Source: Saprospiraceae bacterium
Lineage (GTDB): Bacteria; Bacteroidota; Bacteroidia; Chitinophagales; Saprospiraceae
DNA length: 64,000 nucleotides
NCBI GenBank assembly: GCA_026982695.1
Contig: JALSGS010000014.1
Location: 1 to 64,000, forward strand
Reading direction: 5' to 3'
Part shown: in pieces, positions 27,584 through 36,506 of the stretch
How positions within the stretch are numbered: the first letter of the stretch is position 1
How the letters are laid out: the number at the start of each line of letters is the position of its first letter
Notes under the pieces: model-generated
Told to the model about the DNA's origin: nothing
What the model saw: only the letters and a program-made list of their open reading frames with translations
The model's database searches: none
Translations under genes and position numbers: made by a program

Positions 27584-28570
27584 ATGCGTGTACTCCTCAT
27601 ACGGCTTTCGTCTATAGGCGACATCGTACTCACTACACCCGTGGTACGGGCACTCCACCAACAAGCTGGTGCCGAAGTACACGTATTGGTCAAGAAGTCT
27701 TTTGCTCCCATTTGGCAAGCGAACCCCTATGTACACCAAGTGCACACCCTGCACCGCGAAATAAGTGAGATAATACCTCAGCTGCGCGCCTTGCAGTTCG
27801 ACTACATTGCCGACTTGCACAAAAACTGGCGCTCCTTGCATTTACGCCTGGTCTTGCGCCGTCGGGGGCGATCCTTTCCCAAGCTCAACCTACAAAAATG
27901 GCTGCTCACCCAATTCAAATGGGATCTACTGCCACGCCGCCATATCGTTCATCGCTACTTTGAAGCCGTACGCCCTTTAGACGTGCACTACGACGGGCAA
28001 GGGCTCGACTGGTTTTTCCCGAAAGGGCATCATCTCTCTCATCTGTCTCTCGGCATCCCCTCGAAAGGCTACGCGGCCTTCGCTATTGGTGCAGCTCACG
28101 CTACTAAGCGCCTGCCTTTCGGCAAAATGGAACGCATATGTCGATTGCTACACAGCCCCGTGGTACTGCTGGGTGGGCCAGCTGAATCAGAAGATGGCAC
28201 TCAGCTGGCACGCTTGGCCGGCGACCACGTCTACAACCTATGTGGCAAGACCGACCTACACGGCTCTGCTGCTGTGATGCAACGAGCGGATGTCGTACTC
28301 ACGCACGACACGGGCATGATGCATATCGCTGCGGCGCTGCGGCGGCCCATCGTATCAGTATGGGGCAACACCATACCCGAATTTGGCATGTATCCATTCT
28401 ATCCCGACGATACCTCAGTACCTTGGCAAGCCATACAAGTAGCATCACTTCCATGTAGGCCCTGTTCGAAGATAGGGTACCACCGCTGCCCTAAAGGGCA
28501 TTTCCATTGCATGCAACAGCTCGATGAAGTGACCATCGCATCAGCTGTAGAAGCGATGCAGTCAAAATAA
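27584..28570 (+). CDS. Glycosyltransferase family 9 (heptosyltransferase-like)
   Basis: The protein has 328 residues and starts at MRVLLIRLSSIGDIVLTTP (27584), the classic GT9 N-terminus. The C-terminal GT-B half shows VVLLGGPAESEDG, NLCGKTDLHGSAAVMQRAD and the acceptor/donor motif VLTHDTGMMHIAAALRRPIVSVWG. Members transfer ADP-heptose or a related sugar to the lipid A core or other surface glycan at the inner membrane. It ends in a Cys-rich tail (PCRPCSKIGYHRCPKGHFHCM), common in this group. Its stop region overlaps the stop of the convergent agmatinase pseudogene. Confidence 0.92.
   Translation: MRVLLIRLSSIGDIVLTTPVVRALHQQAGAEVHVLVKKSFAPIWQANPYVHQVHTLHREISEIIPQLRALQFDYIADLHKNWRSLHLRLVLRRRGRSFPKLNLQKWLLTQFKWDLLPRRHIVHRYFEAVRPLDVHYDGQGLDWFFPKGHHLSHLSLGIPSKGYAAFAIGAAHATKRLPFGKMERICRLLHSPVVLLGGPAESEDGTQLARLAGDHVYNLCGKTDLHGSAAVMQRADVVLTHDTGMMHIAAALRRPIVSVWGNTIPEFGMYPFYPDDTSVPWQAIQVASLPCRPCSKIGYHRCPKGHFHCMQQLDEVTIASAVEAMQSK
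28115..28126 (-). repeat. Recurrent 12-mer TTTGCCGAAAGG, copy 3
   Basis: Exact copy on the minus strand inside the glycosyltransferase gene, where the coding strand reads LPFGK. Extended context is TTTTGCCGAAAGGCA. Confidence 0.8.
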
Positions 28571-29360
28571 CATTTTGGCAGCTGCCTCCTTGACTAGCTT
28601 GGCAGCCAACGCAGCTGTAATGCGCCCCACATCCCGATGTGGGTTGAGCTCCACGATATCTGCTCCAATGATGGGCACTTCCAGTGTCTGCACGATGCGC
28701 AACACCTCTCGGGGATTAAGCCCTCAGGCTCCGGATGCGACACAACTGGTGCAAAAGCAGGATCGAGTACATCTAAATCGATAGACAGATAGACAGGCCG
28801 CTGTGGCTGAGGACGACAGCCAGCCTCAAATGCACGCATATCGATGATCTTCACGCCAAAGCGCTGTGCTTGCTGCCACTGGTGATCGTTGAGCGTGCGA
28901 ATGCCTACTTGTACGAGCTGGTGGCATAGGTCGCCTCTATAATGCGCGCAAAGGAACACGCATGGCTGTAGGGATTCCCTTCAAACGCGTCGTACAAATC
29001 AAGATGTGCATCGAGGTGTAGAATATCGAATTCATTGCCCCAGCGCTGCGCAGTGGCGCGCACTACAGGCCACGTAATGCTGTGATCACTTCCCACGACC
29101 AACAAGCGGTGCTGCTCAGACAACACTGCCCCTACCTGCTCAAACAGCTAATCGGGATGATCCGCCCACACATCTCCTCCATCCCGAAACAGATCATGAG
29201 CAAAGGGCTGATGCCCTAACTCCGTCCAGGAATTCATGACACCATCTTGGAACACCTCTCGGATGCGGGCAGGTGCCAGCGCCACACAGGGCAAATAGCT
29301 GGATCCCTTGTCATAAGAGATACCCAAAAGCGTGGCAAGGGTCTTTGCTATTATATTCAT
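28562..29360 (-). pseudogene. Agmatinase/arginase-family (SpeB-like) pseudogene
   Basis: A full-length ureohydrolase can be followed from MNIIAKTLATLLGISYDKGSSYLPC (29360) but three lesions break it. There is a TAG at about 29147-29149 after VWADHPD, with the frame continuing as LFEQVGAVLSEQHRLLVVGSDHS. A frameshift follows HACSFARIIEA near 28940. A second frameshift follows SHPEPEGL near 28722, after which PREVLRIVQTLEVPIIGADIVELNPHRDV runs to the stop at 28562. Metal-site motifs HLDAHLDLYD and YLSIDLDVLDPAFAP are still present. Because they survive, the inactivation is recent or is a sequencing artefact. Polyamine or arginine degradation would be the lost role. Confidence 0.85.
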
Positions 29361-29578
29361 GCGTTGTGAAGACAAAATTGCGTATGTGCTCTTACCATAT
29401 GCCGCCACTTTTGTCATGTGGTTGGCTTAATACCAAAATCGACCTTTCCGAAATGGGGCAAGCGGATGGGTCTTGTGCAAAACTGCTATATTTCGCCTCG
29501 ATACGAAACCGAAATCGGTTGTTCATGCTCGATCAATCTTGCCATACAGCAAGCATGGCTTCATCAAAAGTACATTCC

Positions 29579-30601
29579 ATGAAATTGAAGTTGTACCTAT
29601 TGCTTTTGGGCTTTATGAGCTTTGGCTTCAGCCTATCGGCCCAAGATATACACTTCACCATGTACGACATGGCACCCCTATCGCTCAACCCCGCACATAC
29701 TGGTGCTTTTGAGGGTACCTTCCGAGTGGGCGGCATCTACCGCGATCAATGGGCCAGCATTATGCCCAATCAGTTCACCACTCCAATGTTCTACCTCGAT
29801 GCGCCTGTGGCCATGGTAGGCAAGCGCAATTGGGTGGGCGTAGGAATGATGATGTACCAAGACAAAGCGGGGGTGGCGCGCCTGCGGAATGGTACTGTGC
29901 AGTTCTCGGGCGCCTTCCACCTGGCACTTGATAAGAAAAGCAACTATGTGCTCACATTGGGTCTGCAAGGCGGCATGGTACAACGCGACTTCGACATCAC
30001 CTCCTCCGAGGTGCTACTGGGCGATGAACTGCTCAACGGCACACCTGGTACTAGCCCTGACCGCACCATACAGGAACCGCGCACCAGCTACCTCGACATG
30101 GCCACCGGCCTGATGCTGCGCGCACGTATGAGCGAACAAACCACGCTTATTGCCGGTATCTCGGGCCACCACATCAACAAGCCCAAGTACAGCTTGCTCC
30201 AGCCCAACAGCAAGGCCATTACGCAGCCACTTCGCCTCAACGCGCACATGCGTGTCGATTACAAGTACAGTGAGCTAATCACGCTGTCGCCTACGCTGCT
30301 ATTCCAAAACATGGCTGGCACCAATGAAATCATCTTACAAGGTTGGGGCAGCTACTTGATCAAAAAAGAAGAAGATCTTTCGCTGATCGGAGGCTTAGGC
30401 TATCGTCTGGCTGATGCCGCCATGCTGATTGCAGGCGCCCAATACCAAGATTGGCGTGTGGCACTTAGTTACGACATCAATACCTCTTCCCTAAGGAACG
30501 CCACCAATTTTCGGGGTGGCTTCGAAATTGGGCTCACCTACATTGGCAAAATTTACAAAAAGCCTGTAGTCAAGCCCGCAATTATTTGCCCAAGACTCTG
30601 A
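29579..30601 (+). CDS. PorP/SprF family T9SS outer-membrane protein
   Basis: The protein has 340 residues; the ATG at 29579 gives signal peptide MKLKLYLLLLGFMSFGFSLSAQ. The family N-terminus DIHFTMYDMAPLSLNPAHTGAFEGTFRVGGIYRDQW and the repeated beta-strand pattern with GISGHHINKPKYSL and SYDINTSSLRNATNFRGGFEIGLTY are typical of PorP/SprF barrels. These help secrete or anchor large proteins bearing type B sorting domains, such as the one ending at 1430. The PorE-like gene follows 69 bp downstream, matching a frequent pairing. Confidence 0.95.
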   Translation: MKLKLYLLLLGFMSFGFSLSAQDIHFTMYDMAPLSLNPAHTGAFEGTFRVGGIYRDQWASIMPNQFTTPMFYLDAPVAMVGKRNWVGVGMMMYQDKAGVARLRNGTVQFSGAFHLALDKKSNYVLTLGLQGGMVQRDFDITSSEVLLGDELLNGTPGTSPDRTIQEPRTSYLDMATGLMLRARMSEQTTLIAGISGHHINKPKYSLLQPNSKAITQPLRLNAHMRVDYKYSELITLSPTLLFQNMAGTNEIILQGWGSYLIKKEEDLSLIGGLGYRLADAAMLIAGAQYQDWRVALSYDINTSSLRNATNFRGGFEIGLTYIGKIYKKPVVKPAIICPRL

Positions 30602-30670
30602 TCACAAAACCAACCACACACAATAGCAATTTAGGAGTCATCATTAATGCCAAACGAACCACAGCAAATC

Positions 30671-33214
30671 ATGATAAAACGATTGCTCCTCATCGGCCTG
30701 CCCTTACTTGGCAATTGCCTCATCCAAGCACAACCACTCAACAAGGCCACCTACAACACCATGATCGAAACAGCCGAAGAGCTATTTGCGCAAAAAGACT
30801 GGTACAATGCTTTAGAATGGTATGAAAAGGCCTACGAAGAACGGCGCGACTACGACGTAGCAATCCGCATTGCGGAAATCAACTTCCGACTGCGCGACTA
30901 TCGCCGTGCCTCAAGTTGGTATGCACGCGCTTTCCGACGCGACAAAACTGGCAAATACAATGAATATCGCTTCAACTATGCTCGCGCACTAAAGATGCAA
31001 GGCAAGTATCCAGAAGCCATTAAAGAGTTTGGCAAATACCTGCAGACAGCTACCGACCCCGTAAAACGCCAGCTGGCAGAAGTGGAAAAACAGGGGTGCG
31101 AGTGGGCCCTGCAAGCCACTGAAGTGCCCAATGTCACCATCAGCAATGCAGGGCGCAACGTCAACACTAAACAATCGGAATACGCACCTTGGCCTGCCCC
31201 CGATGGCGAAACAATGTACTACGCTTCTTTCCGCACCGATGAAGTGATCATACTGGACGAAAAGAACCATGACGAAGCTGTGGTAAAGATCATGCGCGCC
31301 CATAAAACAGATAAGGGCTGGTCCAAGCCCGAAGAGCTCAGCCCTCAAATCAATCGCCCTGCCGTACATACCTCCAATGTAGCGCTTAGCCCAGACGGCC
31401 GTAGGATGTACTTTACGCGGCAAGAACTCCAAGGCAATGAGTTGGCCCAAAGCCGCATCTATGTCAGTGAGTGGAGTGGCAACGACTGGGGGCCTGCACG
31501 TGAAGTGCAAGGCGTCAACGGCGAATGGATCGCCACCCATCCCGCTGTAGGAGAACTCTTCGGCAAGGAAGTACTCTATTTCGCCAGCGACATGGATGGC
31601 GGCTATGGCGGACTGGATATCTACTACGCTACCTATAAAGGCGACGGCATCTATGGCGACCCCGTCAACTTAGGCCCAAAAATTAATACAGTCGGCAACG
31701 AAGTGACGCCCTTCTATCAAGACGGCGTGCTTTATTTCAGTAGCGACGGCCACCCCGGTCTGGGCGGGCTGGATATCTTCTTCTCCGAATGGAACGGCAC
31801 CATATGGAGCACGCCACAAAATATGGGCAAGGGGTTCAACTCCAGTGTCGACGACCTCTACTTCCGCCTGCACAAAGATGGCACATGGGGATTTCTCACC
31901 TCCAATCGCCCAGCAACAGGTGCCCGCTCGCTTAAAAGCAAAACCTGCTGCGATGACATCTACAACGTCAGTCTCAAAATCATTACCGCCAACTTGATCG
32001 CTGCCGTAGTAGATGCTGAGACCAAAATACCACTAAAGGGAGCTACCGTACAAGTGATCGACCCCTCGGGCCAAAGCGAGCAGCCCACCCAATCGCTCAC
32101 CAACGCCGAATCGAATACCTTCAGCTTCCCACTTGAAGTAGATCGATCCTATCTCGTAATCGGCACACACCCCGATTACTTCCCCGACACCCTTACACTC
32201 AATACAGTAGGCCTACTCGACGACCGCACTTTTGAGCTGACTTTGGATCTGGCACCCAAGCCCGTCTACGTCACGATCAAACGCGAGGAGCCCTTTGTAT
32301 TGCAAAATATCTACTACGATTTCGACAAAGCAGATATCAAGCCCGAAGCGGAGAAAGACCTCAAGTTCATCCTCGAACTCATGCAGCAATACCCCGATAT
32401 GGTGATCGAGCTGAGCTCACACACTGACGCACGAGGCGACGATGCCTACAACCGCGCACTGAGCCAACGCCGCGCCGAAGCAGCACGCCGCTGGCTAATC
32501 GAACACGGCATCGAACGGCGCCGCATCCGGGCCGTCGGCTACGGCGAAACGCAACCTAAAGTGGTCAATGCCGAACTGGCACGCCAATATCCCTTCCTCA
32601 AAGAAGGCGACGTGCTGACAGAAGACTTCATCAACAAGCTCGAAACAGAAGAACAGCGCGAAATCGCACACCAGCTTAACCGCCGGACCGAATTCAAAAT
32701 CATCTCTGGGCCCAAGAGCATCCAAATTGAAGAGAAAAAACTCATCCGATTGGGCGTACGCGAAGTAAAAGACACCACCGTCCAAATCATTAAAAAGCCC
32801 AAAGGCAGTGATGAATCGGGTAGTACCACGGCCCCATCTAAGATCCACAAAATGTCTTCGCTCTACGGTAAGAACATCAGTAGTGATGTGCCCATCATGG
32901 ACTTTGAACAACGTATCATCGACTTGGGCCCGGTGAAGAAAGGTGAAAAACGCACCTTCACCTACAAGTTCACCAATCGCGGCAACGTGCCGCTCATCAT
33001 CGACCTAATTTCGAGTTGCGACTGTACGCACGTCACCTACGAACAAGGGCCCTATCCACCCGGCGCCTCAGGTGTACTCAAGGTGACTTTTGACAGTAGC
33101 GAAAAAGACGAGTCGGAAGAGGTCACTATCGACATTATCCTCAAGAACGAAGAACCCGGCACACACATCCCCATTATCGAACAGCTGGCCTACCGCTTTA
33201 CGCTGGTCAAATAG
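30671..33214 (+). CDS. PorE-like OmpA family protein (TPR, PD40, CRD, OmpA) with C-terminal DUF1573
   Basis: The protein has 847 residues; MIKRLLLIGLPLLGNCLIQAQ at 30671 is a signal peptide. Domains in order are TPR (25-150), WD40-like PD40 blades (165-435: SPDGRRMYFT, LYFASDMDGGYGGLDIYYA, LYFSSDGHPGLGGLDIFF), a carboxypeptidase-regulatory-like domain (438-515), an OmpA peptidoglycan-binding domain (540-680: YYDFDKADIKPEAEKDL, SSHTDARG, NRRTEF) and DUF1573 (745-845: LGPVKKGEKRTFTYKFTNRG, SSCDCT). The first four modules match PorE of T9SS, which ties the outer-membrane complex to peptidoglycan. The DUF1573 extension is an addition to that plan. It lies downstream of the PorP/SprF gene in the same direction. 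Confidence 0.92.
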   Translation: MIKRLLLIGLPLLGNCLIQAQPLNKATYNTMIETAEELFAQKDWYNALEWYEKAYEERRDYDVAIRIAEINFRLRDYRRASSWYARAFRRDKTGKYNEYRFNYARALKMQGKYPEAIKEFGKYLQTATDPVKRQLAEVEKQGCEWALQATEVPNVTISNAGRNVNTKQSEYAPWPAPDGETMYYASFRTDEVIILDEKNHDEAVVKIMRAHKTDKGWSKPEELSPQINRPAVHTSNVALSPDGRRMYFTRQELQGNELAQSRIYVSEWSGNDWGPAREVQGVNGEWIATHPAVGELFGKEVLYFASDMDGGYGGLDIYYATYKGDGIYGDPVNLGPKINTVGNEVTPFYQDGVLYFSSDGHPGLGGLDIFFSEWNGTIWSTPQNMGKGFNSSVDDLYFRLHKDGTWGFLTSNRPATGARSLKSKTCCDDIYNVSLKIITANLIAAVVDAETKIPLKGATVQVIDPSGQSEQPTQSLTNAESNTFSFPLEVDRSYLVIGTHPDYFPDTLTLNTVGLLDDRTFELTLDLAPKPVYVTIKREEPFVLQNIYYDFDKADIKPEAEKDLKFILELMQQYPDMVIELSSHTDARGDDAYNRALSQRRAEAARRWLIEHGIERRRIRAVGYGETQPKVVNAELARQYPFLKEGDVLTEDFINKLETEEQREIAHQLNRRTEFKIISGPKSIQIEEKKLIRLGVREVKDTTVQIIKKPKGSDESGSTTAPSKIHKMSSLYGKNISSDVPIMDFEQRIIDLGPVKKGEKRTFTYKFTNRGNVPLIIDLISSCDCTHVTYEQGPYPPGASGVLKVTFDSSEKDESEEVTIDIILKNEEPGTHIPIIEQLAYRFTLVK

Positions 33215-33243
33215 ATAGGCGCACACAGCCAGCACCCATACAA

Positions 33244-33283
33244 AAGGGCCATCTACCTTCCATTCGAAATGTAGATGGCCCTT
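33244..33283. terminator. Bidirectional terminator hairpin
   Basis: AAGGGCCATCTAC (33244-33256) and GTAGATGGCCCTT (33271-33283) form a perfect 13-bp stem between the convergent PorE-like and glycoside hydrolase-like genes. Short A/T runs flank both sides. Confidence 0.85.
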
Positions 33284-33304
33284 CGCACATGCGTACTAAA
33301 CGAC

Positions 33305-35494
33305 TCACATGCTAACAAGCGACACTAATAGCGTCTGTTGCCCCTGCGCCCCTACGAGCTGTAGTACATACAAACCTTGAACTAAGGGAACTGCCACCGG
33401 CACCTCGTACATAGCTTGTCCTTTTTGCACCTGCAGCTGGCCAGTAGCTATGTGCTGCCCATTCAAGCTCCACAAATGCCACTGCAAATGGCGCATCTGC
33501 ACGGCTTGTGCCACAACCCAGAGCTGACTTGCCGTACCCCAAGCCAAATGTATCTGCCAGTCAGGCGCCACGTCTACTTCGGCGCTGGCTACTGGAGGCA
33601 ACATTTGCCGAAAGGCCACGCTGTGTAGCGAATATGCAGGCAGCGTAAGCGTGAATGAGTCGGCATCCACCTCCTGCTCATATGCGCTCCAGTCCAAGCT
33701 GCTGCCATCGAGTGCACCGACCAGCTGCTGTACGTACACCGAATCGGTGAAGTAGCCTTGCGGCAAATACAGCTGTAGGGAATACGCCGCATGGCTATCT
33801 GAGTTGAGCAGCAAAAGGTGCCACATTTGGTTTTCCGCGTCAAATCCAGCCCAAGCCTCGATAGCAGGCACACTTACTGAGGTGCCATTGGGTTGTAGCA
33901 ACTGGATCATGGGCACATCTACTATGCCACTATCGAGCAAGGCCACACCTTCCCTCAGCACATCCATCAACATGAGCATAGCCCACCCCTCATTGCCTAT
34001 CGAAAATTGCCCACCATTGACGTGAAATAAGTGCAAAAAGTTTTGGCCTGAAGCCAAAAGCGCAAAATGATTGGCCGCATACAAGGCAAGTGAGTCGCGA
34101 GCAGCTAGCTCTATAAGCCGTGCCTGAAAACGCGCAGTGTATAAAGCACCACCCATGCCTCGAAAGGGATGGGGTACAGGACAGTCATCACACAAGGCGA
34201 CATTCCACTCAGTGATGGCCAATCCAGGCGTATGTGATAGCTGCCAATCGGCAGCACGTAGCTGCCAAAGCGCATAGCGATCCAGCATCTGATCGATTTT
34301 AAACTCAGAAGCGTGTACCAGCTCGCTATACAGGCCCAAATTGGCTGCCGGCACAGTCACATTAGTCGCATAGGGATGTTCTACGATAAAATCGGGCAGG
34401 TGCTGCTTGAGATCAGCCACAAACTGAGGGCTGTCTTCCAGCTGATCGATGCGCGTACAAAACCCCACCCGAATGCTCGAGTCGGCAGCACGCATGGCAT
34501 CGAGAAAGGCAAAAGCACCGTCGTGACCCACAGTGAGGTACTCGATTAGCACAGTCGTACTATCGGGTAACCCTCCAGTGGGGAACAAGGTAAGTGAGTA
34601 TTCATCCCAAGCATACTGATTTTGCGCAAGCAAATGCATCGGCTGAGTAAGCAGATCATATATCTGCTGCTGGCTATAGCTCGAAAAATTCCATGGCCCC
34701 ATATTCGGCACTACCCACACGCGCAGGCTATCGGGATTTGCCGACAACTTGGGAAAACGCACCCTGTGGACTAAAGTATCAGTACCTTGCGCTACAAAGC
34801 GCAAGTCGCCCAATATTGCGGTACGCGCATTGAGCCCACCGAGGGGTTGCACCCATCCAAAACGCGGAAACGACCCGCCGTAGAAGTACAAGCTGTCGAT
34901 AGCGCGCTGTGTCCATACAGCTGGGGGCATCCCCGTGCGAAAAAAGACTTGTGGCTGGTACCCCAACCAAGACCAGGCAAACCCCCAAGCAGTGGTCACT
35001 TCGTTGCCAATTTCCCACAGTTCGATGTCCAAAGGATCGGGATGAGCTAAAAGGCTGTCGCGCAATGCCACCCACAGTGGATCGGTGCTATTGCAAAAGC
35101 GAACCAGATCGGCAGCGTAAGCAGCCGATCGGTTGCCATAAGGCACTACAGCCTGCAATTGCGTTTGCCAAGTACCGGCAAACGCGGCAGCTCGAGCCAA
35201 ATGGAAACCACCCATATCGCTCAAACCAGCAAACCAATCGTAGTTGTTGGCCGGATTGCCATAAGGCCATCGCATCAAGCCAGGTTGCAAGTTGGGCAAA
35301 ACTGCTGCAAAGTCGGGATGATTCACCCAACTCATACGCGCAGAAGCACTTAGATTGTGACCGTGCCAGCCAAGCGGCAAAGGCACGACATTCGGTGCTG
35401 TAGGCAAATACAACTTGGCTTGTGCAAAAAGCAATAGTGGCAAACAGCCGAGGTAAAGTATTAAGAGGGGATACATAGAAAGCACTTTTTTCAT
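33305..35494 (-). CDS. Secreted glycoside hydrolase-like (clan A TIM barrel) protein with T9SS type A sorting domain
   Basis: The protein has 729 residues with signal peptide MKKVLSMYPLLILYLGCLPLLLFAQ. A TIM-barrel region resembles arabinofuranosidase/glucuronidase-type clan A enzymes: GLMRWPYGNPANNYDW near 73-88, the acid/base block LWEIGNEV (Glu165) and a likely nucleophile in AITEWNVALCDD (Glu429). A beta-sandwich (about 500-640) and a Por_Secre_tail-like end (LNGQHIATGQLQVQKGQ ... GLYVLQLVGAQGQQTLLVSLV) follow. The family number (GH51, GH39 or GH79) and substrate cannot be assigned by eye. It is predicted to be displayed or released through T9SS. Confidence 0.75.
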   Translation of the reverse strand: MKKVLSMYPLLILYLGCLPLLLFAQAKLYLPTAPNVVPLPLGWHGHNLSASARMSWVNHPDFAAVLPNLQPGLMRWPYGNPANNYDWFAGLSDMGGFHLARAAAFAGTWQTQLQAVVPYGNRSAAYAADLVRFCNSTDPLWVALRDSLLAHPDPLDIELWEIGNEVTTAWGFAWSWLGYQPQVFFRTGMPPAVWTQRAIDSLYFYGGSFPRFGWVQPLGGLNARTAILGDLRFVAQGTDTLVHRVRFPKLSANPDSLRVWVVPNMGPWNFSSYSQQQIYDLLTQPMHLLAQNQYAWDEYSLTLFPTGGLPDSTTVLIEYLTVGHDGAFAFLDAMRAADSSIRVGFCTRIDQLEDSPQFVADLKQHLPDFIVEHPYATNVTVPAANLGLYSELVHASEFKIDQMLDRYALWQLRAADWQLSHTPGLAITEWNVALCDDCPVPHPFRGMGGALYTARFQARLIELAARDSLALYAANHFALLASGQNFLHLFHVNGGQFSIGNEGWAMLMLMDVLREGVALLDSGIVDVPMIQLLQPNGTSVSVPAIEAWAGFDAENQMWHLLLLNSDSHAAYSLQLYLPQGYFTDSVYVQQLVGALDGSSLDWSAYEQEVDADSFTLTLPAYSLHSVAFRQMLPPVASAEVDVAPDWQIHLAWGTASQLWVVAQAVQMRHLQWHLWSLNGQHIATGQLQVQKGQAMYEVPVAVPLVQGLYVLQLVGAQGQQTLLVSLVSM
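33604..33615 (+). repeat. Recurrent 12-mer TTTGCCGAAAGG, copy 4
   Basis: Exact plus-strand copy inside the minus-strand glycoside hydrolase-like gene, where the coding strand reads AFRQM. Extended context is ATTTGCCGAAAGGCC. Confidence 0.8.
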
Positions 35495-35616
35495 TCATTG
35501 AGTTGTGAATCGCTTTTTCTTAGATACAATGCGGGGGCTCAGGTTTAATCTCCCCTCACGGATGAACATATAACCATACAGTGGCTTATCTTGCCACCTC
35601 AAACAAACGCACAGCT

Positions 35617-36498
35617 ATGGGCAACTATCTCATCACGGGAGTGAGCAGTGGCATCGGATTTGAGACAGCCCGTCAGCTCATCGAGCAAGGGCACCGCGTG
35701 TTTGGCAGCGTGCGCAAAGAAGCAGACGCTACGCGCCTAAAGGAAGCTTTGGGATCGCAATTGGTACCGCTGCATTTCGATGTGACTGATGCACAAGCTA
35801 TAGAAGCAGCTGCCAAACAAGTGGCGCATATCGTCGGACAAGATGGCTTATCTGGCCTAGTGAACAATGCAGGCATCGCAATAGCCGGCCCTTTAGCATG
35901 GATCGACACAGAAGCATTGGCCTACCAACTCGATGTGAACCTGCTGGGTGTACATCGCGTCACTAAGGCATTTTTACCGCTATTAGGTGCTCACTCGCCA
36001 CCGCGCCAGAGCCCGCCAGGCAAGATCATCTTTATCAGCTCTGTCTCCGGCATCTTTGCCAGCCCCTTCTTGGGTCCCTACTGCATCTCCAAGCATGCCT
36101 TGGAAGCCATGGCCGACTCGTGGCGGCGCGAACTGGTGATTTACGACATTCCCGTAGTGTGCATTGAACCCGGATCTGTTAAAACACCTATTTGGGAGAA
36201 AGCCCGACAAAGTGTGCCGGCTTGTGAAGGCACTGACTGGGAAGCATTCATGCGCAGTGCTGCCCGCCAGATCGCCAAATCTGAATCCATTGGGCTGCCA
36301 GTAGCACAAGTGGCCCAGCTCATCGTCAAAGTACTCCACCAACGGCGCCCCAAGCCACGCTACCTCATCGCCTCCAATGCAACTACTTTTTGGCTCTTAT
36401 CGCGCTTGCCTGCTCGCTGGGTCGATGCGTTCCTTTGGCACTTTTGGATGAAAAAGAAATGGCGCAAAGTCCAACAAGTTGTTGCCACGAATAAATAA
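35617..36498 (+). CDS. Short-chain dehydrogenase/reductase
   Basis: The protein has 293 residues starting at MGNYLITGVSSGIGFETA (35617); a GTG at 35581 would only add an unfolded leader. Classical SDR motifs are TGVSSGIG (cofactor), LVNNAGIA, ISSVSGIFASPF (catalytic Ser) and YCISKHALEAM (Tyr-x-x-x-Lys). A C-terminal extension of ~60 residues (WLLSRLPARWVDAFLWHFWMKKKWRK) recalls retinol-dehydrogenase-like members and may touch the membrane. The substrate is unknown. A methyltransferase and a Wzi-like gene follow closely in the same direction. Confidence 0.9.
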   Translation: MGNYLITGVSSGIGFETARQLIEQGHRVFGSVRKEADATRLKEALGSQLVPLHFDVTDAQAIEAAAKQVAHIVGQDGLSGLVNNAGIAIAGPLAWIDTEALAYQLDVNLLGVHRVTKAFLPLLGAHSPPRQSPPGKIIFISSVSGIFASPFLGPYCISKHALEAMADSWRRELVIYDIPVVCIEPGSVKTPIWEKARQSVPACEGTDWEAFMRSAARQIAKSESIGLPVAQVAQLIVKVLHQRRPKPRYLIASNATTFWLLSRLPARWVDAFLWHFWMKKKWRKVQQVVATNK

Positions 36499-36506
36499 AA
36501 AACTAC

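Noticed and set aside
30671-33214. Calling the OmpA protein a plain Pal-type lipoprotein
   Set aside because: It has a signal peptide without a lipobox, and its TPR, PD40 and CRD modules point to the PorE type.
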